Assembly (NCBI GenBank): GCA_949128115.1
Contig: OX421966.1
Span: 1,054,001-1,118,000, forward strand
Length of the DNA: 64,000 bases
Source: Anaspis maculata
Taxonomy: Eukaryota > Arthropoda > Insecta > Coleoptera > Scraptiidae
Direction of reading: 5' to 3'
The notes beneath the pieces are model-generated. The model was not told where the DNA came from and ran no database searches. It saw nothing but the letters and a program-made list of their open reading frames with translations. The translations under genes were made by a program, and so were the position numbers. Position 1 is the first letter of the stretch, and each line of letters starts with the position of its first letter. Positions 13,713-24,324 of this stretch are shown here, piece by piece.

Positions 13713-15439
13713 GCAACATCTGACGAACGAACGTAATTATCAAAAAAAAATGACGGAATTGTCATCCAAAAAGTTCAGGTTTGAACCCACGTGACTCCAG
13801 GCTCCAACCCACGTGACTTCAGGCTTCAACTCACGTGACTTCAAAAACGATCGGTCACCACTTTTGATGTTGGCAGCTACTTGTTCCAAACGCAACATCT
13901 GACGAACGAACACAAATATAGTAGAAAAGACACAATTGTCATCCAAAAAGTTCAGGTTTTAACCCACGTGACTTTAGGCTTCAACCCACGTGACTTCAGG
14001 CTTCAACCCACGTGACTTCAGGCTTCAACCCACGTGACTTTGAAAACGATCGGTCACCACTTTTGAAGTTGGCAGCTACTCTTTCCAAACGCAACATCTG
14101 ACGAACGAACACAAATATAGAAAAAAAGACACAATTGTTATCCAAAAAGTTCAGGTTTGAACCCACGTGATTCCAGGCTCCAACCCACGTGACTTCAGGC
14201 TCCAACCCACGTGACTTTTAAGACGATCGGTCACCACTTTTGATGTTGGCAGCTACTTGTTCCAAACGCAACATCTGACGAACGAACACAAATATAGAAG
14301 ATAAGACACAATTGTCATCCAAAAAGTTCAGGTTTTAACCCACGTGACTTCAGGCTTCAACCCACGTGACTTCAGGCTTCAACCCACGTGACTTCAGGCT
14401 TCGACCCACGTGACTTCAGGCTTCAACCCACGTGACTTTTGAAACGATCGGTCACCACTTTTGGAGTTGGCAGCTACTTGTTCCAAACGCAACATCTGAC
14501 GAACGAACACGAATATCAAAAAACTGAAGACACAATTGTTATCCAAAAAGTTCAGGCTTTATCCCACGTGACTTCAGGCTTCAACACACACGTGACTCCA
14601 GGCTTCAACCCACGTGACTTTTGAAACGATCGGTCACCACTTTTGAAGTTGGCAGCTACTTGTTCCAAACGCAACATTTGACGAACGAACACAAATATAG
14701 AAAAAAAGACACTATTGTTATCCAAAAAGTTCAGGTTTGAAGCCACGTGACTCCAGGCTCCAACCCACGTGACTTCAGGCTTCAACCCACGTGACTTTCA
14801 AAACGATCGGTCACCACTTTTGATGTTGGCAGCTACTTGTTCCAAACGCAACATCTGACGAACGGACACAAATATAGAAGAAAAGACACAACTGTTATCC
14901 AAAAAGTTCAGGTTTTAACCCACGTGACTTCAGGCTTCAACCCACGTGACTTCAGGCTTCAACCCACGTGACTTCAGGCTTCAACCCACGTGACTATTTA
15001 AACGATCGGTCACCACTTTTGGAGTTGGCAGCTACTTGTTCCAAACGCAACATCTGACGAACGAACGTAAATATCAAAAAAAAAATGCCGGAATTGTTAT
15101 CCAAAAAGTTCAGGTTTGAACCCACGTGCTCCAGGCTCCAACCCACGTGACTTCAGGCTTCAACCCACGTGACTTTCAAAACGATCGTTCACCACTTTTG
15201 ATGTTGGCAGCTACTTGTTCCAAACGCAACATCTGACGAACGAACACAAATATAGAAGAAAAGACACAATTGTTATCCAAAAAGTTCAGGTTTCAACCCA
15301 CGTGACTTTAGGCCCCAACCCACGTGACTTCAGGCTGCAACCCACGTGACTTCAGGCTTCAACCCACGTGACTTTGAAAACGATCGGTCACCACTTTTGA
15401 AGTTGGCAGCTACTCTTTCCAAACGCAACATCTGACGAA

Positions 15440-17960
15440 CGAACACAAATATAAAAAAAAGACACAATTGTTATCCAAAAAGTTCTGGCTTCAACCCACG
15501 TGAAACCAGGCTCCAACCCACGTGACTTCAGGCTTCAACCCACGTGACTTTCAAGACGATCGGTCACCACTTTTGATATTGGCAGCTACTTGTTCCAAAC
15601 GCAACATCTGACGAACGAACACAAATATAGAAGAAAAGACACAATTGTTATCCAAAAAGTTCAGGGTTTAACCCACGTGACTTCAGGCTTCAACCCACGT
15701 GACTTCAGGCTCCAACCCACGTGACTTCAGGCTTCAACCCACGTGACTATTAAAACGATCGGTCACCACTTTTGGAGTTGGCAGCTACTTGTTCCAAACG
15801 CAACATCTGACGAACGAACGTAAATATCAAAAAAAAATGACGGAATTGTTATCCAAAAAGTTCAGGTTTGAACCCACGTGACTCCAGGCTCCAACCCACG
15901 TGACTTCAGGCTTCAACCCACGTGACTTTGAAAACGATCGGTCACCACTTTTGAAGTTGGCAGCTACTCTTTCCAAACGCAACATCTGACGAACGAACAC
16001 AAATATAGAAAAAAAGACACAATTGTTATCCAAAAAGTTCAGGTTTGAACCCACGTGACTCCAGGCTCCAACCCACGTGACTTCAGGCTCCAACCCACGT
16101 GACTTCAGGCTTCAACCCACGTGACTATTAAAACGATCGGTCACCACTTTTGGAGTTGGCAGCTACTTGTTCCAAACGCAACATCTGACGAACGAACGTA
16201 AATATCAAAAAAAAATGACGGAATTGTTATCCAAAAAGTTCAGGTTTGAACCCACGTGACTCCAGGCTCCAACCCACGTGACTTCAGGCTTCAACCCACG
16301 TGACTTTGAAAACGATCGGTCACCACTTTTGAAGTTGGCAGTTACTCTTTCCAAACGCAACATCTGACGAACGAACACAAATATAGAAAAAAAGACACAA
16401 TTGTTATCCAAAAAGTTCTGGCTTCAACCCACGTGAAACCAGGCTCCAACCCACGTGACTTCAGGCTTCAACCCACGTGACTTTCAAGACGATCGGTCAC
16501 CACTTTTGATATTGGCAGCTACTTGTTCCAAACGCAACATCTGACGAACGAACACAAATATAGAAGAAAAGACACAATTGTTATCCAAAAAGTTCAGGGT
16601 TTAACCCACGTGACTTCAGGCTTCAACCCACGTGACTTCAGGCTCCAACCCACGTGACTTCAGGCTTCAACCCACGTGACTATTAAAACGATCGGTCACC
16701 ACTTTTGGAGTTGGCAGCTACTTGTTCCAAACGCAACATCTGACGAACGAACGTAAATATCAAAAAAAAATGACGGAATTGTTATCCAAAAAGTTCAGGT
16801 TTGAACCCACGTGACTCCAGGCTCCAACCCACGTGACTTCAGGCTTCAACCCACGTGACTTTGAAAACGATCGGTCACCACTTTTGAAGTTGGCAGCTAC
16901 TCTTTCCAAACGCAACATCTGACGAACGAACACAAATATAGAAAAAAAGACACAATTGTTATCCAAAAAGTTCAGGTTTGAACCCACGTGACTCCAGGCT
17001 CCAACCCACGTGACTTCAGGCTCCAACCCACGTGACTTCAGGCTTCAACCCACGTGACTATTAAAACGATCGGTCACCACTTTTGGAGTTGGCAGCTACT
17101 TGTTCCAAACGCAACATCTGACGAACGAACGTAAATATCAAAAAAAAATGACGGAATTGTTATCCAAAAAGTTCAGGTTTGAACCCACGTGACTCCAGGC
17201 TCCAACCCACGTGACTTCAGGCTTCAACCCACGTGACTTTGAAAACGATCGGTCACCACTTTTGAAGTTGGCAGTTACTCTTTCCAAACGCAACATCTGA
17301 CGAACGAACACAAATATAGAAAAAAAGACACAATTGTTATCCAAAAAGTTCTGGCTTCAACCCACGTGAAACCAGGCTCCAACCCACGTGACTTCAGGCT
17401 TCAACCCACGTGACTTTCAAGACGATCGGTCACCACTTTTGATATTGGCAGCTACTTGTTCCAAACGCAACATCTGACGAACGAACACAAATATAGAAGA
17501 AAAGACACAATTGTTATCCAAAAAGTTCAGGGTTTAACCCACGTGACTTCAGGCTTCAACCCACGTGACTTCAGGCTCCAACCCACGTGACTTCAGGCTT
17601 CAACCCACGTGACTATTAAAACGATCGGTCACCACTTTTGGAGTTGGCAGCTACTTGTTCCAAACGCAACATCTGACGAACGAACGTAAATATCAAAAAA
17701 AAATGACGGAATTGTTATCCAAAAAGTTCAGGTTTGAACCCACGTGACTCCAGGCTCCAACCCACGTGACTTCAGGCTTCAACCCACGTGACTTTGAAAA
17801 CGATCGGTCACCACTTTTGAAGTTGGCAGCTACTCTTTCCAAACGCAACATCTGACGAACGAACACAAATATAGAAAAAAAGACACAATTGTTATCCAAA
17901 AAGTTCAGGTTTGAACCCACGTGACTCCAGGCTCCAACCCACGTGACTTCAGGCTCCAAC
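15440..17960. repeat. 933-bp higher-order repeat within the satellite
   Basis: Marker variants recur exactly 933 bp apart. GTTCTGGCTTCAACCC followed by GTGAAACCAGG occurs near 15483, 16416 and 17349. The GACGGAATTG core variant and its minus-strand frame recur at 15827, 16760 and 17693, and a second one at 16205 and 17138. About 2.7 nearly identical copies are present, each made of several different monomers, which is the hallmark of recent unequal exchange or amplification inside an older array. Confidence 0.88.
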
Positions 17961-19610
17961 CCACGTGACTTTTAAGACGATCGGTCACCACTTTTGATGT
18001 TGGCAGCTACTTGTTCCAAACGCAACATCTGACGAACGAACACAAATATAGAAGATAAGACACAATTGTCATCCAAAAAGTTCAGGTTTTAACCCACGTG
18101 ACTTCAGGCTTCAACCCACGTGACTTCAGGCTTCAACCCACGTGACTTCAGGCTTCGACCCACGTGACTTCAGGCTTCAACCCACGTGACTTTCAAAACG
18201 ATCGGTCACCACTTTTGATGTTGGCAGCTACTTGTTCCAAACGCAACATCTGACGAACGGACACAAATATAGAAGAAAAGACACAACTGTTATCCAAAAA
18301 GTTCAGGTTTTAACCCACGTGACTTCAGGTTTTAACCCACGTGACTCCAGGCTTCAACCCACGTGACTTCAGGCTTCAACCCACGTGACTTCAGGCTTCA
18401 ACCCACGTGACTATTTAAACGATCGGTCACCACTTTTGGAGTTGGCAGCTACTTGTTCCAAACGCAACATCTGACGAACGAACGTAAATATCAAAAAAAA
18501 AATGCCGGAATTGTTATCCAAAAAGTTCAGGTTTGAACCCACGTGCTCCAGGCTCCAACCCACGTGACTTCAGGCTTCAACCCACGTGACTTTCAAAACG
18601 ATCGTTCACCACTTTTGATGTTGGCAGCTACTTTTTCCAAACGCAACATCTGACGAACGAACACAAATATAGAAGAAAAGACACAATTGTTATCCAAAAA
18701 GTTCAGGTTTTAACCCACGTGACTTTAGGCTCCAACCCACGTGACTTCAGGCTGCAACCCACGTGACTTCAGGCTTCAACCCACGTGACTTTGAAAACGA
18801 TCGGTCACCACTTTTGAAGTTGGCAGCTACTCTTTCCAAACGCAACATCTGACGAACGAACACAAATATAAAAAAAAGACACAATTGTTATCCAAAAAGT
18901 TCAGGTTTGAACCCACGTGACTCCAGGCTCCAACCCACGTGACTTCGGGCTTCAACCCACGTGACTTTTAATACGATCGGTCACCACTTTTGAAGTTGGC
19001 AGCTACTTGTTACAAACGCAATATCTGACGAATAAGCACAAATATCAAAAGAACTGGAGACATATTTGTTATCAAAAAAATTCAGGCTTCAACCCACGTG
19101 ACTTTCAAATTATCGAAAAGTTCGGACTCCAACCCACGTAATTTTTGAAACGATCGACCACCACTTTTGAAGTTGGCAGCTACTTGTTCCAAACGCAATA
19201 TTTGACGAACAAGCACGAATATCAAGAAACTGGAGACATATTTGTTATCTAAAAAGTTCAGGCTCAAACCCACGTGACTTCCAAATAATCAAAAAACTTC
19301 AGACTTTAACCCACGTGACTTTCAAAACGATCGGTCACCACTTTTGAAGTTGGCAGCTACTTGTTCCAAACGCAACATCTGACTAACGGGCACGAATATC
19401 AAGAAACTCAAGACATATTTGTTATCAAAAAAGTTCCGGCTTCAACCCACGTGACTTTCAATTTATCAAAAAAGTTCAGACTTCAACCCACGTGACTTTT
19501 AAAACGATCTGTCACCACCTACAGACATAATTGTTATCAAAAAAGGTCACCACTTTTGAAGTTGGCAGCTATTTGTTCAAAACGTAATATTTGATTAACG
19601 GGCGTGAATA

Positions 19611-20145
19611 TCAAGAAATCAAGACAATATTTTCATCAAAATACAGTGCCTTACAATTGAAGTGGAACACCTGAAACATTTGGTCAAATTGAAATGGTCG
19701 TATTTTCTCAAGAAAAAACCGAATCGCGATGAGTTTTTTTTTTCCTGGACAGCTAATGTCCTCAACTTCAGCATGATATAATTGTTTCTTGATACAGGCT
19801 TGACCTATTTTTATACAGGGTGAAGTAATGAGGTACTGCAAAAAATGTAAAGTTTGCACCCCTCCCGATTCGCGAAAACATTTTTCGAATTTTTCCAACT
19901 CGTTCTGGAGAATCATTGAATCCATACCTCGAAAGATTCTTTTGATTTTCCGTCTATCTCTGTTAGTTACGGGGTGATTTCAAAAAAGTGATATTTTAGG
20001 CTTTCAATGATTACTTCTCTCATTGTTATCCGATTTTAAACATTTTTGGCTCATATTGAAGCTGAAACTTAGGCGAGAACGATGTAAGGTCAATACTTAT
20101 TGGAAACAACATTTCAGTATAAGGGGGCCTATCAAAAATGACCCG
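19611..20145. other. no gene seen; degraded repeat DNA
   Basis: The satellite has faded out here. The stretch starts a different repeat (CAGTGCCTTACAATTGAAG near 19644) with long T and A runs. A minus-strand frame of 104 codons (19611-19925) has no recognisable domain and AT-driven composition, so I do not call it a gene. Confidence 0.5.
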
Positions 20146-20610
20146 AATGCGAAACAGCTTCTGAATATCTGTTTGATGGAAGACAAAAACAAATTGAAAC
20201 TTGTCCTCGAAGGATGCGCTGATTTGGACCATTTCAATCCGCTTTTTGCTTCAGTTGTCTGAAAATTGTCTGTGGTAGAATCAAATCTCAACTGCGTGTT
20301 TTCGCGAAAAAATCGCATCCTTCATTTACCTGTAGGCGGCCGTAACATAAGTTACACAATTCTCAACAATCACAATAATTCTCCTTGGTGGTGAAACACG
20401 TATACCTACCAGTTTTGAATTCTGTAACTTGGGTTACGGCCGCCTACAGGTGAATAAGGGATGCGATTTTTCGCGAAAACACGCAGTCAAGTTTTGATTC
20501 TACCACAGACATTTCTTGGACAACTGAAGCAGGAAGCGGATTGAAATGGTCCAAATTAGCGGATCCTTTGAGGACAAGTTTCAATTTTTTTTTTGATCGT
20601 AGCTCTTTCA
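20146..20610. mobile_element. foldback element
   Basis: The left arm (about 20185-20350) and right arm (about 20420-20590) are inverted copies. The left has CTGTAGGCGGCCGTAAC and the right GTTACGGCCGCCTACAG, and both carry CGCATCC beside TTTTTCGCGAAAA and a GGACCATTTCAATCCGC motif in opposite orientation. The inner spacer is about 70 bp. There is no transposase frame. The several 60-80 codon frames on both strands are reflections of the palindrome. Confidence 0.75.
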
Positions 20611-21039
20611 CTGGTTGATCGATTTCTATGATCGATCGTAATTTTATCTGTGAGAAGCATACATGTGTCAAACAGTGTTAGGTGGAACCACGTGGAACGG
20701 ATTCTTACTACCTTGTCAATGGATTCAGCGCAATTTCCCTTAGAAAATTATGGATTCCGAAACAGTCCTGTCACAAAGTTATTCAGCGAAATTTTATATG
20801 AGGTTCACCCTGATTGGAAGTTTATTTTACGTTTGTATGAATATGTGATGAATGATGATGACTTGAGGTTGTAGAAACCGTTATCCATGATTCATTCACT
20901 CATTCTACTAAACAATAATAGATGTATTCAGCGCGACTCATACTCCGAATTTGAGATATCAACACAATCATTGGATCTTTGGAATTGATTAATTGTTCGG
21001 AATCATCACAAATAATTCGACAAATTCATTGGAATTGCT
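20611..21039. other. no gene seen
   Basis: The stretch contains a copy of an interspersed repeat (TTCAGCGCAATTTCC followed by CACAAAGTTATTC, 20727-20787) that recurs at about 43110-43170. A 74-codon frame at 20650 lies inside this repeat and has no recognisable motif. Confidence 0.5.
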
Positions 21040-21800
21040 CCCAAAGGATTATCTCACGTGCAAACTGGGCTTTAGATCAGGGATTCCCTCAATCACCTAC
21101 TCAGTCGTACCTAATAACGATGCCTTACACAATAATAAAGTCGACCTGTATCGCAACGTTTCGCTACGCAGTTTTCCAGCCTTCAAGAATACACATTTTG
21201 CTATTGTGTTCTTGTGTGCCATTGAGTATATCAGTGGAAAAATTCCTAACATAAAGCCCAGTTTGCACATGGGATATTCATCTGTACGAACTTCCGTCGT
21301 GTGTTCGCAAAAGCTCTTAGTAACTGTAGCAAGGTGATACAGTGCAAGCGTGACTTTATTATTGTGTTTTTGTGTATCATTGATTGTTTAGTCGGTAGAT
21401 TCTCTCAAATAAAGCCCAGTGTGCAGGTGAGATATTTATTTGAGAACCCAATCGTCTTGTGTTAAAAAAGCCATAATGACTCGAGAACATTTATATGGTG
21501 CAAGCGTGACTTTATTATTTGATTCTTCCATAGCGTTGAGTGGGTATACATTCTATGGTTCAAGAGTTCTCAAGAATCAGACCCACATTGCACGCGAAAG
21601 AAGAGTTTTTCGTGAGTTCGAAAGTCATGATTATTCCAGCAAAATAATACGATGCAAGCGTGACTTTACTATTTTGTTCTTGTGCATCATAGGGCACGAT
21701 ACGATAAAGAAAAATCAAGAAATGAAACCCAGCTTGCACGTGGAATATCAAGCTGAGAGCACAATTGTCTCATCAGCGGAAGCCATTATGATGACTGTAG
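21040..21800. repeat. tandem repeat, unit about 155 bp
   Basis: Units carry GCAAGCGTGACTTTATTATT (near 21348, 21500 and 21654), then a TTGTGTACCATTGAG-like stretch, then AAGCCCAGTTTGCACGTGAG. A first piece at 21051-21075 is in the opposite orientation. The same family recurs at 33.0-33.7 kb. A 147-codon plus-strand frame (21440-21883) runs through the repeat. Because its reading follows repeat units, I do not call it a gene. Confidence 0.75.
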
Positions 21801-21825
21801 CAAGGTATAATACGGCCCCGGATAC

Positions 21826-22128
21826 GCCAATGTATGTTATAGATGCCCCCCTCGATATAAAAAATCGACCTGTTTGGCTCTAAAACATTCTTACAAAGAA
21901 TCAGGAGCTATCGCAGGTGGATAGTTCTCAAATAATCACCCTGTATATACCTGCGCAAATATGCATTTGTAAGCTTTCAAGAGAACAATGAGGGGAAAAG
22001 AATGAGCTGTTACAAGTTTACCTGGGATTTTGGCTCGTTTCTCCATATCAGCCTATCACTTTCTTGTTTGCTTCGCTCTGTGAGCATCGTCGTTACACGT
22101 GCAAATCTGTTAAAATCAATATAACCAT
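21826..22128 (+). promoter_or_regulatory. duplicated upstream region of the serine-rich gene, copy 1
   Basis: The sequence from CCAATGTATGTTATAGATG to the start codon at 22129 matches 37916-38210 in order with scattered changes, including ATATGCATTTGTAAGC and GAGCATCGTCGTTACACGTG just before the start. The part up to about 21950 is the end of the foldback element that is complete at 36954-38032. The last 60 bp, including CATCGTCGTTACACGTGCAAA, also occur at about 53280-53305. Conservation at three sites suggests promoter or 5' untranslated sequence; no TATA box is certain. Confidence 0.5.
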
Positions 22129-22774
22129 ATGTATCGTAGCCAAATGACTACGTTGTCAGAGGGAAAGCTGTACAAGGAACTGGTGAGTATTGATGATATA
22201 ATTATTGTGGGCACCAGTGCTTCAAGCTTTACGATAATGTGGTCAGCCATTAGCCCGGTGTTGTACTCCGCACGCCTCCACTGCCACTGGTGTGAGAACG
22301 TCGTTGTGCAGAGCAGTGGGATCTCAATCTTTTGTTTTCTGTTCATAGGTGAGAAGAAGGAAAATGAGTGGACGCAAGCTGCACTATCCTCGTAAAGTGT
22401 CAACGTCGAGTTCGAGCTCAAGCTCCAGAAGTACCACGTCTTCCTTGTCGAAGGAGACCGGGAATAGGCATCATAAAAAACGCCGACCCGCGAGTCGTCA
22501 GAGAAAACAAGCATCAGCATCGGCCAGGCGGCCGAAAGCCAAAATGCAGCCGAAGGTCAAGCCCAGCCGCCGGGGAGGGAACGACTTATTTGCTGAGCTG
22601 GTGGAACATCATATAAAGCCGAGTACCTCAGGATCATCCGTGGGATATGATGATATCACACATTTTGGCCCACCTAAAAATGATATGGTAAGTGTGGCTC
22701 CGTGAGATTCGCGTGAGATCGATTCACCGCAAAAATGACTCCAACTATTCGCAGTGAAATTGTGGAAAGAGCTG
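22129..22774 (+). pseudogene. basic serine-rich protein gene, copy 1, last exon split by an insertion
   Basis: Exon 1 is 22129-22182 (begins MYRSQMTT, donor GTGAGT). Exon 2 is 22349-22701 (acceptor TTCATAG, donor CC|GTGAGA). After a 53-base intron, exon 3 begins at 22755. Phases agree with copy 2 (0, then 2). The protein begins with a short acidic/neutral piece, then a serine run, then a Lys/Arg-rich region (HHKKRRPASR), then GGNDLFAELVEHH, a pattern expected of a nuclear nucleic-acid-associated protein, but I do not recognise a family. Exon 3 is cut after 22774 by a 593-bp insertion; the remainder resumes at 23368 with RKSSNWPTRT-like codons. If exon 2 is not spliced, the frame ends at VSVAP and stop 22703-22705, so a shorter protein is still possible. 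Third-position differences from copy 2 in exon 3 suggest the exon was once coding. Confidence 0.5.
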
Positions 22775-22870
22775 ATTTTCAGAAATTTCTTCGCTATCTC
22801 CCAGTGGGTTGTAGTGTATTTAAAGTGTCGGTTTTTTGGTCGTCCCACAATTTTTATGAAAACATTTATT

Positions 22871-22912
22871 CCACCTGACCGGTTTCGAGGGCTTTTTGTC
22901 CCTCCTCGTCAG
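22871..22912 (-). ncRNA. hammerhead-ribozyme-like core, best-preserved copy
   Basis: On the minus strand the order is CUGACGA (complement of 22906-22912), a one-base bulge, a 5-bp stem GAGGG/CCCUC around an 8-base loop, GAAAC (complement of 22882-22886), then CGGUCAGG, which can make a short hairpin as stem III. The core matches the CUGANGA, stem II, GAAAC consensus. No stem I pairing is evident next to it, so self-cleavage is unproven. An inverted, partly decayed partner lies at 23266-23310. Confidence 0.45.
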
Positions 22913-23265
22913 AGTATTTGGATATACATAAGAAATACAATATAACGACGTGAATTGAATAAAAAATATAACAATACATACCAAAAAGTAAAATTACATT
23001 TAAAAAGAGATCAAAAAAGAGTTGTATAATTTTGCAGAAATCTGACGTTCAATAAATTAGTTTGAAGATGTTTCTATGTCTCTGATGATTGTTAAGTGAA
23101 CAATGGTGATGGCTGATGAACTAGTATTCTGAATGATTGTGCCGAATCCACACCCAATGACATCCACAATGCATTAGATATCGGAGGTGACTGTTGAGTG
23201 TGATTTTGTGACTTTTCATTCCATTCACATTGTTTTATTGTATTTCTTATGTATGTCTAGATACT

Positions 23266-23310
23266 CTGACGACAAGGGACAAAAGGCCCTCAGAACCGGT
23301 CAGGTTGAAT
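23266..23310 (+). ncRNA. decayed hammerhead-like core, partner arm
   Basis: CTGACGA (23266-23272) is followed by an AGGG/CCCT hairpin, then CAGAACCGGTCAGG. The GAAAC box of the partner arm is altered to AGAAC, so this copy is probably inactive. It matches the reverse complement of 22871-22912. Confidence 0.35.
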
Positions 23311-23367
23311 AGATATTTCCATAGAAATTGTGGGACGCCCGGAAAACCACAACTGTTAAAAGAGCTG

Positions 23368-24028
23368 TTCATGATTTTGCGAGAAAGAGCTCCAATTGGC
23401 CAACAAGGACATCGATTGTGCAGATTTTAAAGTTTTTGCTCATATCCCCTCCATATATTCCCCCTCAAAAATAAAGATAAAGAGATATAAGTGGCAATTC
23501 TGTAAAATTAAAACACGCCTCAAAATTTGAAAAGGTGCTGGTCAGCTAGGAACGATCAAAGATTGGCTTTACGATTGTCTGATTATATTTCAACGGCCTT
23601 TGAATTTTAACGGGTTTGATACAGAATCGCCACTATAGAGACTTTAACGGGACTCCATTGAATGGTTTTCGTCCACTTTGTTTCCGTTTGGATCAAGTAC
23701 CCCACATTTTTTTGGAAGCTCAATATAAAACACTAGAAAAGTTTCTAAAAGATTACTGGCACATTTTTTGACAAACAAAAAAAAAATTATCAACGGTTTT
23801 ATAATTCTGAGAGACGTAGGAAATTGAGCATAGAGCCGTTTTTGGAAAAAAAGTTATCAACAAAAAAAAAAAAAGAACAATTTTTTTCCACATAATCTAA
23901 AAAACGCTCTGTGTTCAATTTTATAATACATCAGTATACCGTTTAAAAAGTTGAGTTTTTATCTCCCATTTTGAGGGAGAAATCCTCAAAATAATTTTGA
24001 CTTGCTGAGAATTGATACAGCCATAAGG
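23368..24028. other. tail of exon 3 of the split gene, then no gene seen
   Basis: Positions 23368-23440 continue the split exon 3 of the serine-rich gene, matching 38887-38960. In this copy the codon that is a stop in copy 2 reads through a few codons more, to a stop near 23477-23479. The rest is AT-rich with long A runs (23840-23880) and no recognisable feature. Confidence 0.5.
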
Positions 24029-24324
24029 ACGGAGTTGAATTGTTGAAATAAAGCGTTGCGAAATAAGTCGCTGTGGGTTTATTCCTTGACAGAATCCCAC
24101 CATTCAGGTCTCTTCCGAAGACTACAAGGATGCACTTCGGTTTGAGCCCATTGGCATTTCCAAAAACCAAAGAATATTTTTGTGATTTTGAAAATGTCAA
24201 TTGGCTCAACTCGAACTAAAGTACATCCTTGTAGCTTTCGAAAGAAACCTAAATGGTGAAATTCTGTCGAGGAATAAGCACACAGCGATTGATTTCGCAA
24301 CGCTTTTTTTACCAATATGACTTT
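24029..24324. mobile_element. small foldback element (MITE), copy 1
   Basis: An inverted-repeat unit of about 296 bp. The left half has GCGTTGCGAAATAAGTCG, TGGGTTTATTCCTTG and ACTACAAGGATGCA; the right half has the same motifs reversed (CATCCTTGTAGCTTTCGAAAG, GATTTCGCAACGCTT). A second copy is at 25223-25513. There is no coding capacity beyond mirror-image frames. Confidence 0.8.

Larger units (their letters stand above)
1..19610. repeat. CACGTG-rich satellite array
   Basis: The whole segment is tandem repeat. Each monomer has a core that reads, in order, CGATCGGT(T/C)ACCAC, TTGATGTTGGCAGCTACTTG, CAACATCTGACGAACGAACA, CAAATATAGAA, an A-rich stretch, GACACAATTGTTATCC and AAAAAGTTCAGGTTT. The core is followed by two to five copies of a 22-bp subrepeat (CACGTGACTTCAGGCTTCAACC). 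Monomers are therefore about 180-230 bp and not of fixed length. All units have the same orientation except a 61-bp reversed piece near the left end. Core variants differ in the A-rich part: ATATAGAAAAAAAGACAC, ATATCAAAAAAAAATGACGG and ATATCAAAAAACTGAAGAC. The array runs off the left edge. Units after about 18950 are increasingly divergent and the pattern ends near 19610. Many minus-strand frames of 60-174 codons arise because several monomers lack stops in one frame; I treat them as by-products. Confidence 0.97.
22775..23367. mobile_element. Penelope-like remnant with two inverted hammerhead-bearing arms
   Basis: The insertion is defined by comparison with the uninterrupted homologous exon at 38867-38948. 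AAAGAGCTG occurs on both sides (22766-22774 and 23359-23367), giving a 9-bp target duplication. Two arms of about 115 bp (22830-22946 and 23233-23346) are inverted copies. Each contains CTGACGA, a G-rich/C-rich hairpin, GAAAC-like sequence and CGGTCAGG. The left arm (minus strand) keeps the full core. The right arm (plus strand) has CAGAACC in place of CGAAACC. The interior between the arms shows no protein. Penelope-like elements often leave truncated copies with inverted terminal parts and carry hammerhead motifs, so this is my preferred assignment. Confidence 0.6.

Noticed and set aside
1..19610. Regular repeats with similar spacing that might suggest a CRISPR-like array
   Set aside because: Repeat and spacer are both repeated, unit length is about 200 bp, there are no cas genes, and the surrounding genes are spliced eukaryotic ones.
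1..19610. CTGACGA followed by GAA in every satellite core, which could be a hammerhead
   Set aside because: No stem II can form between the two boxes and GAAAC is not conserved, so the resemblance is by chance.
21440..21883. 147-codon frame as a gene
   Set aside because: It runs through the 155-bp tandem repeat and its end lies in the foldback tip shared with 37.9 kb; no domain and no splice context.
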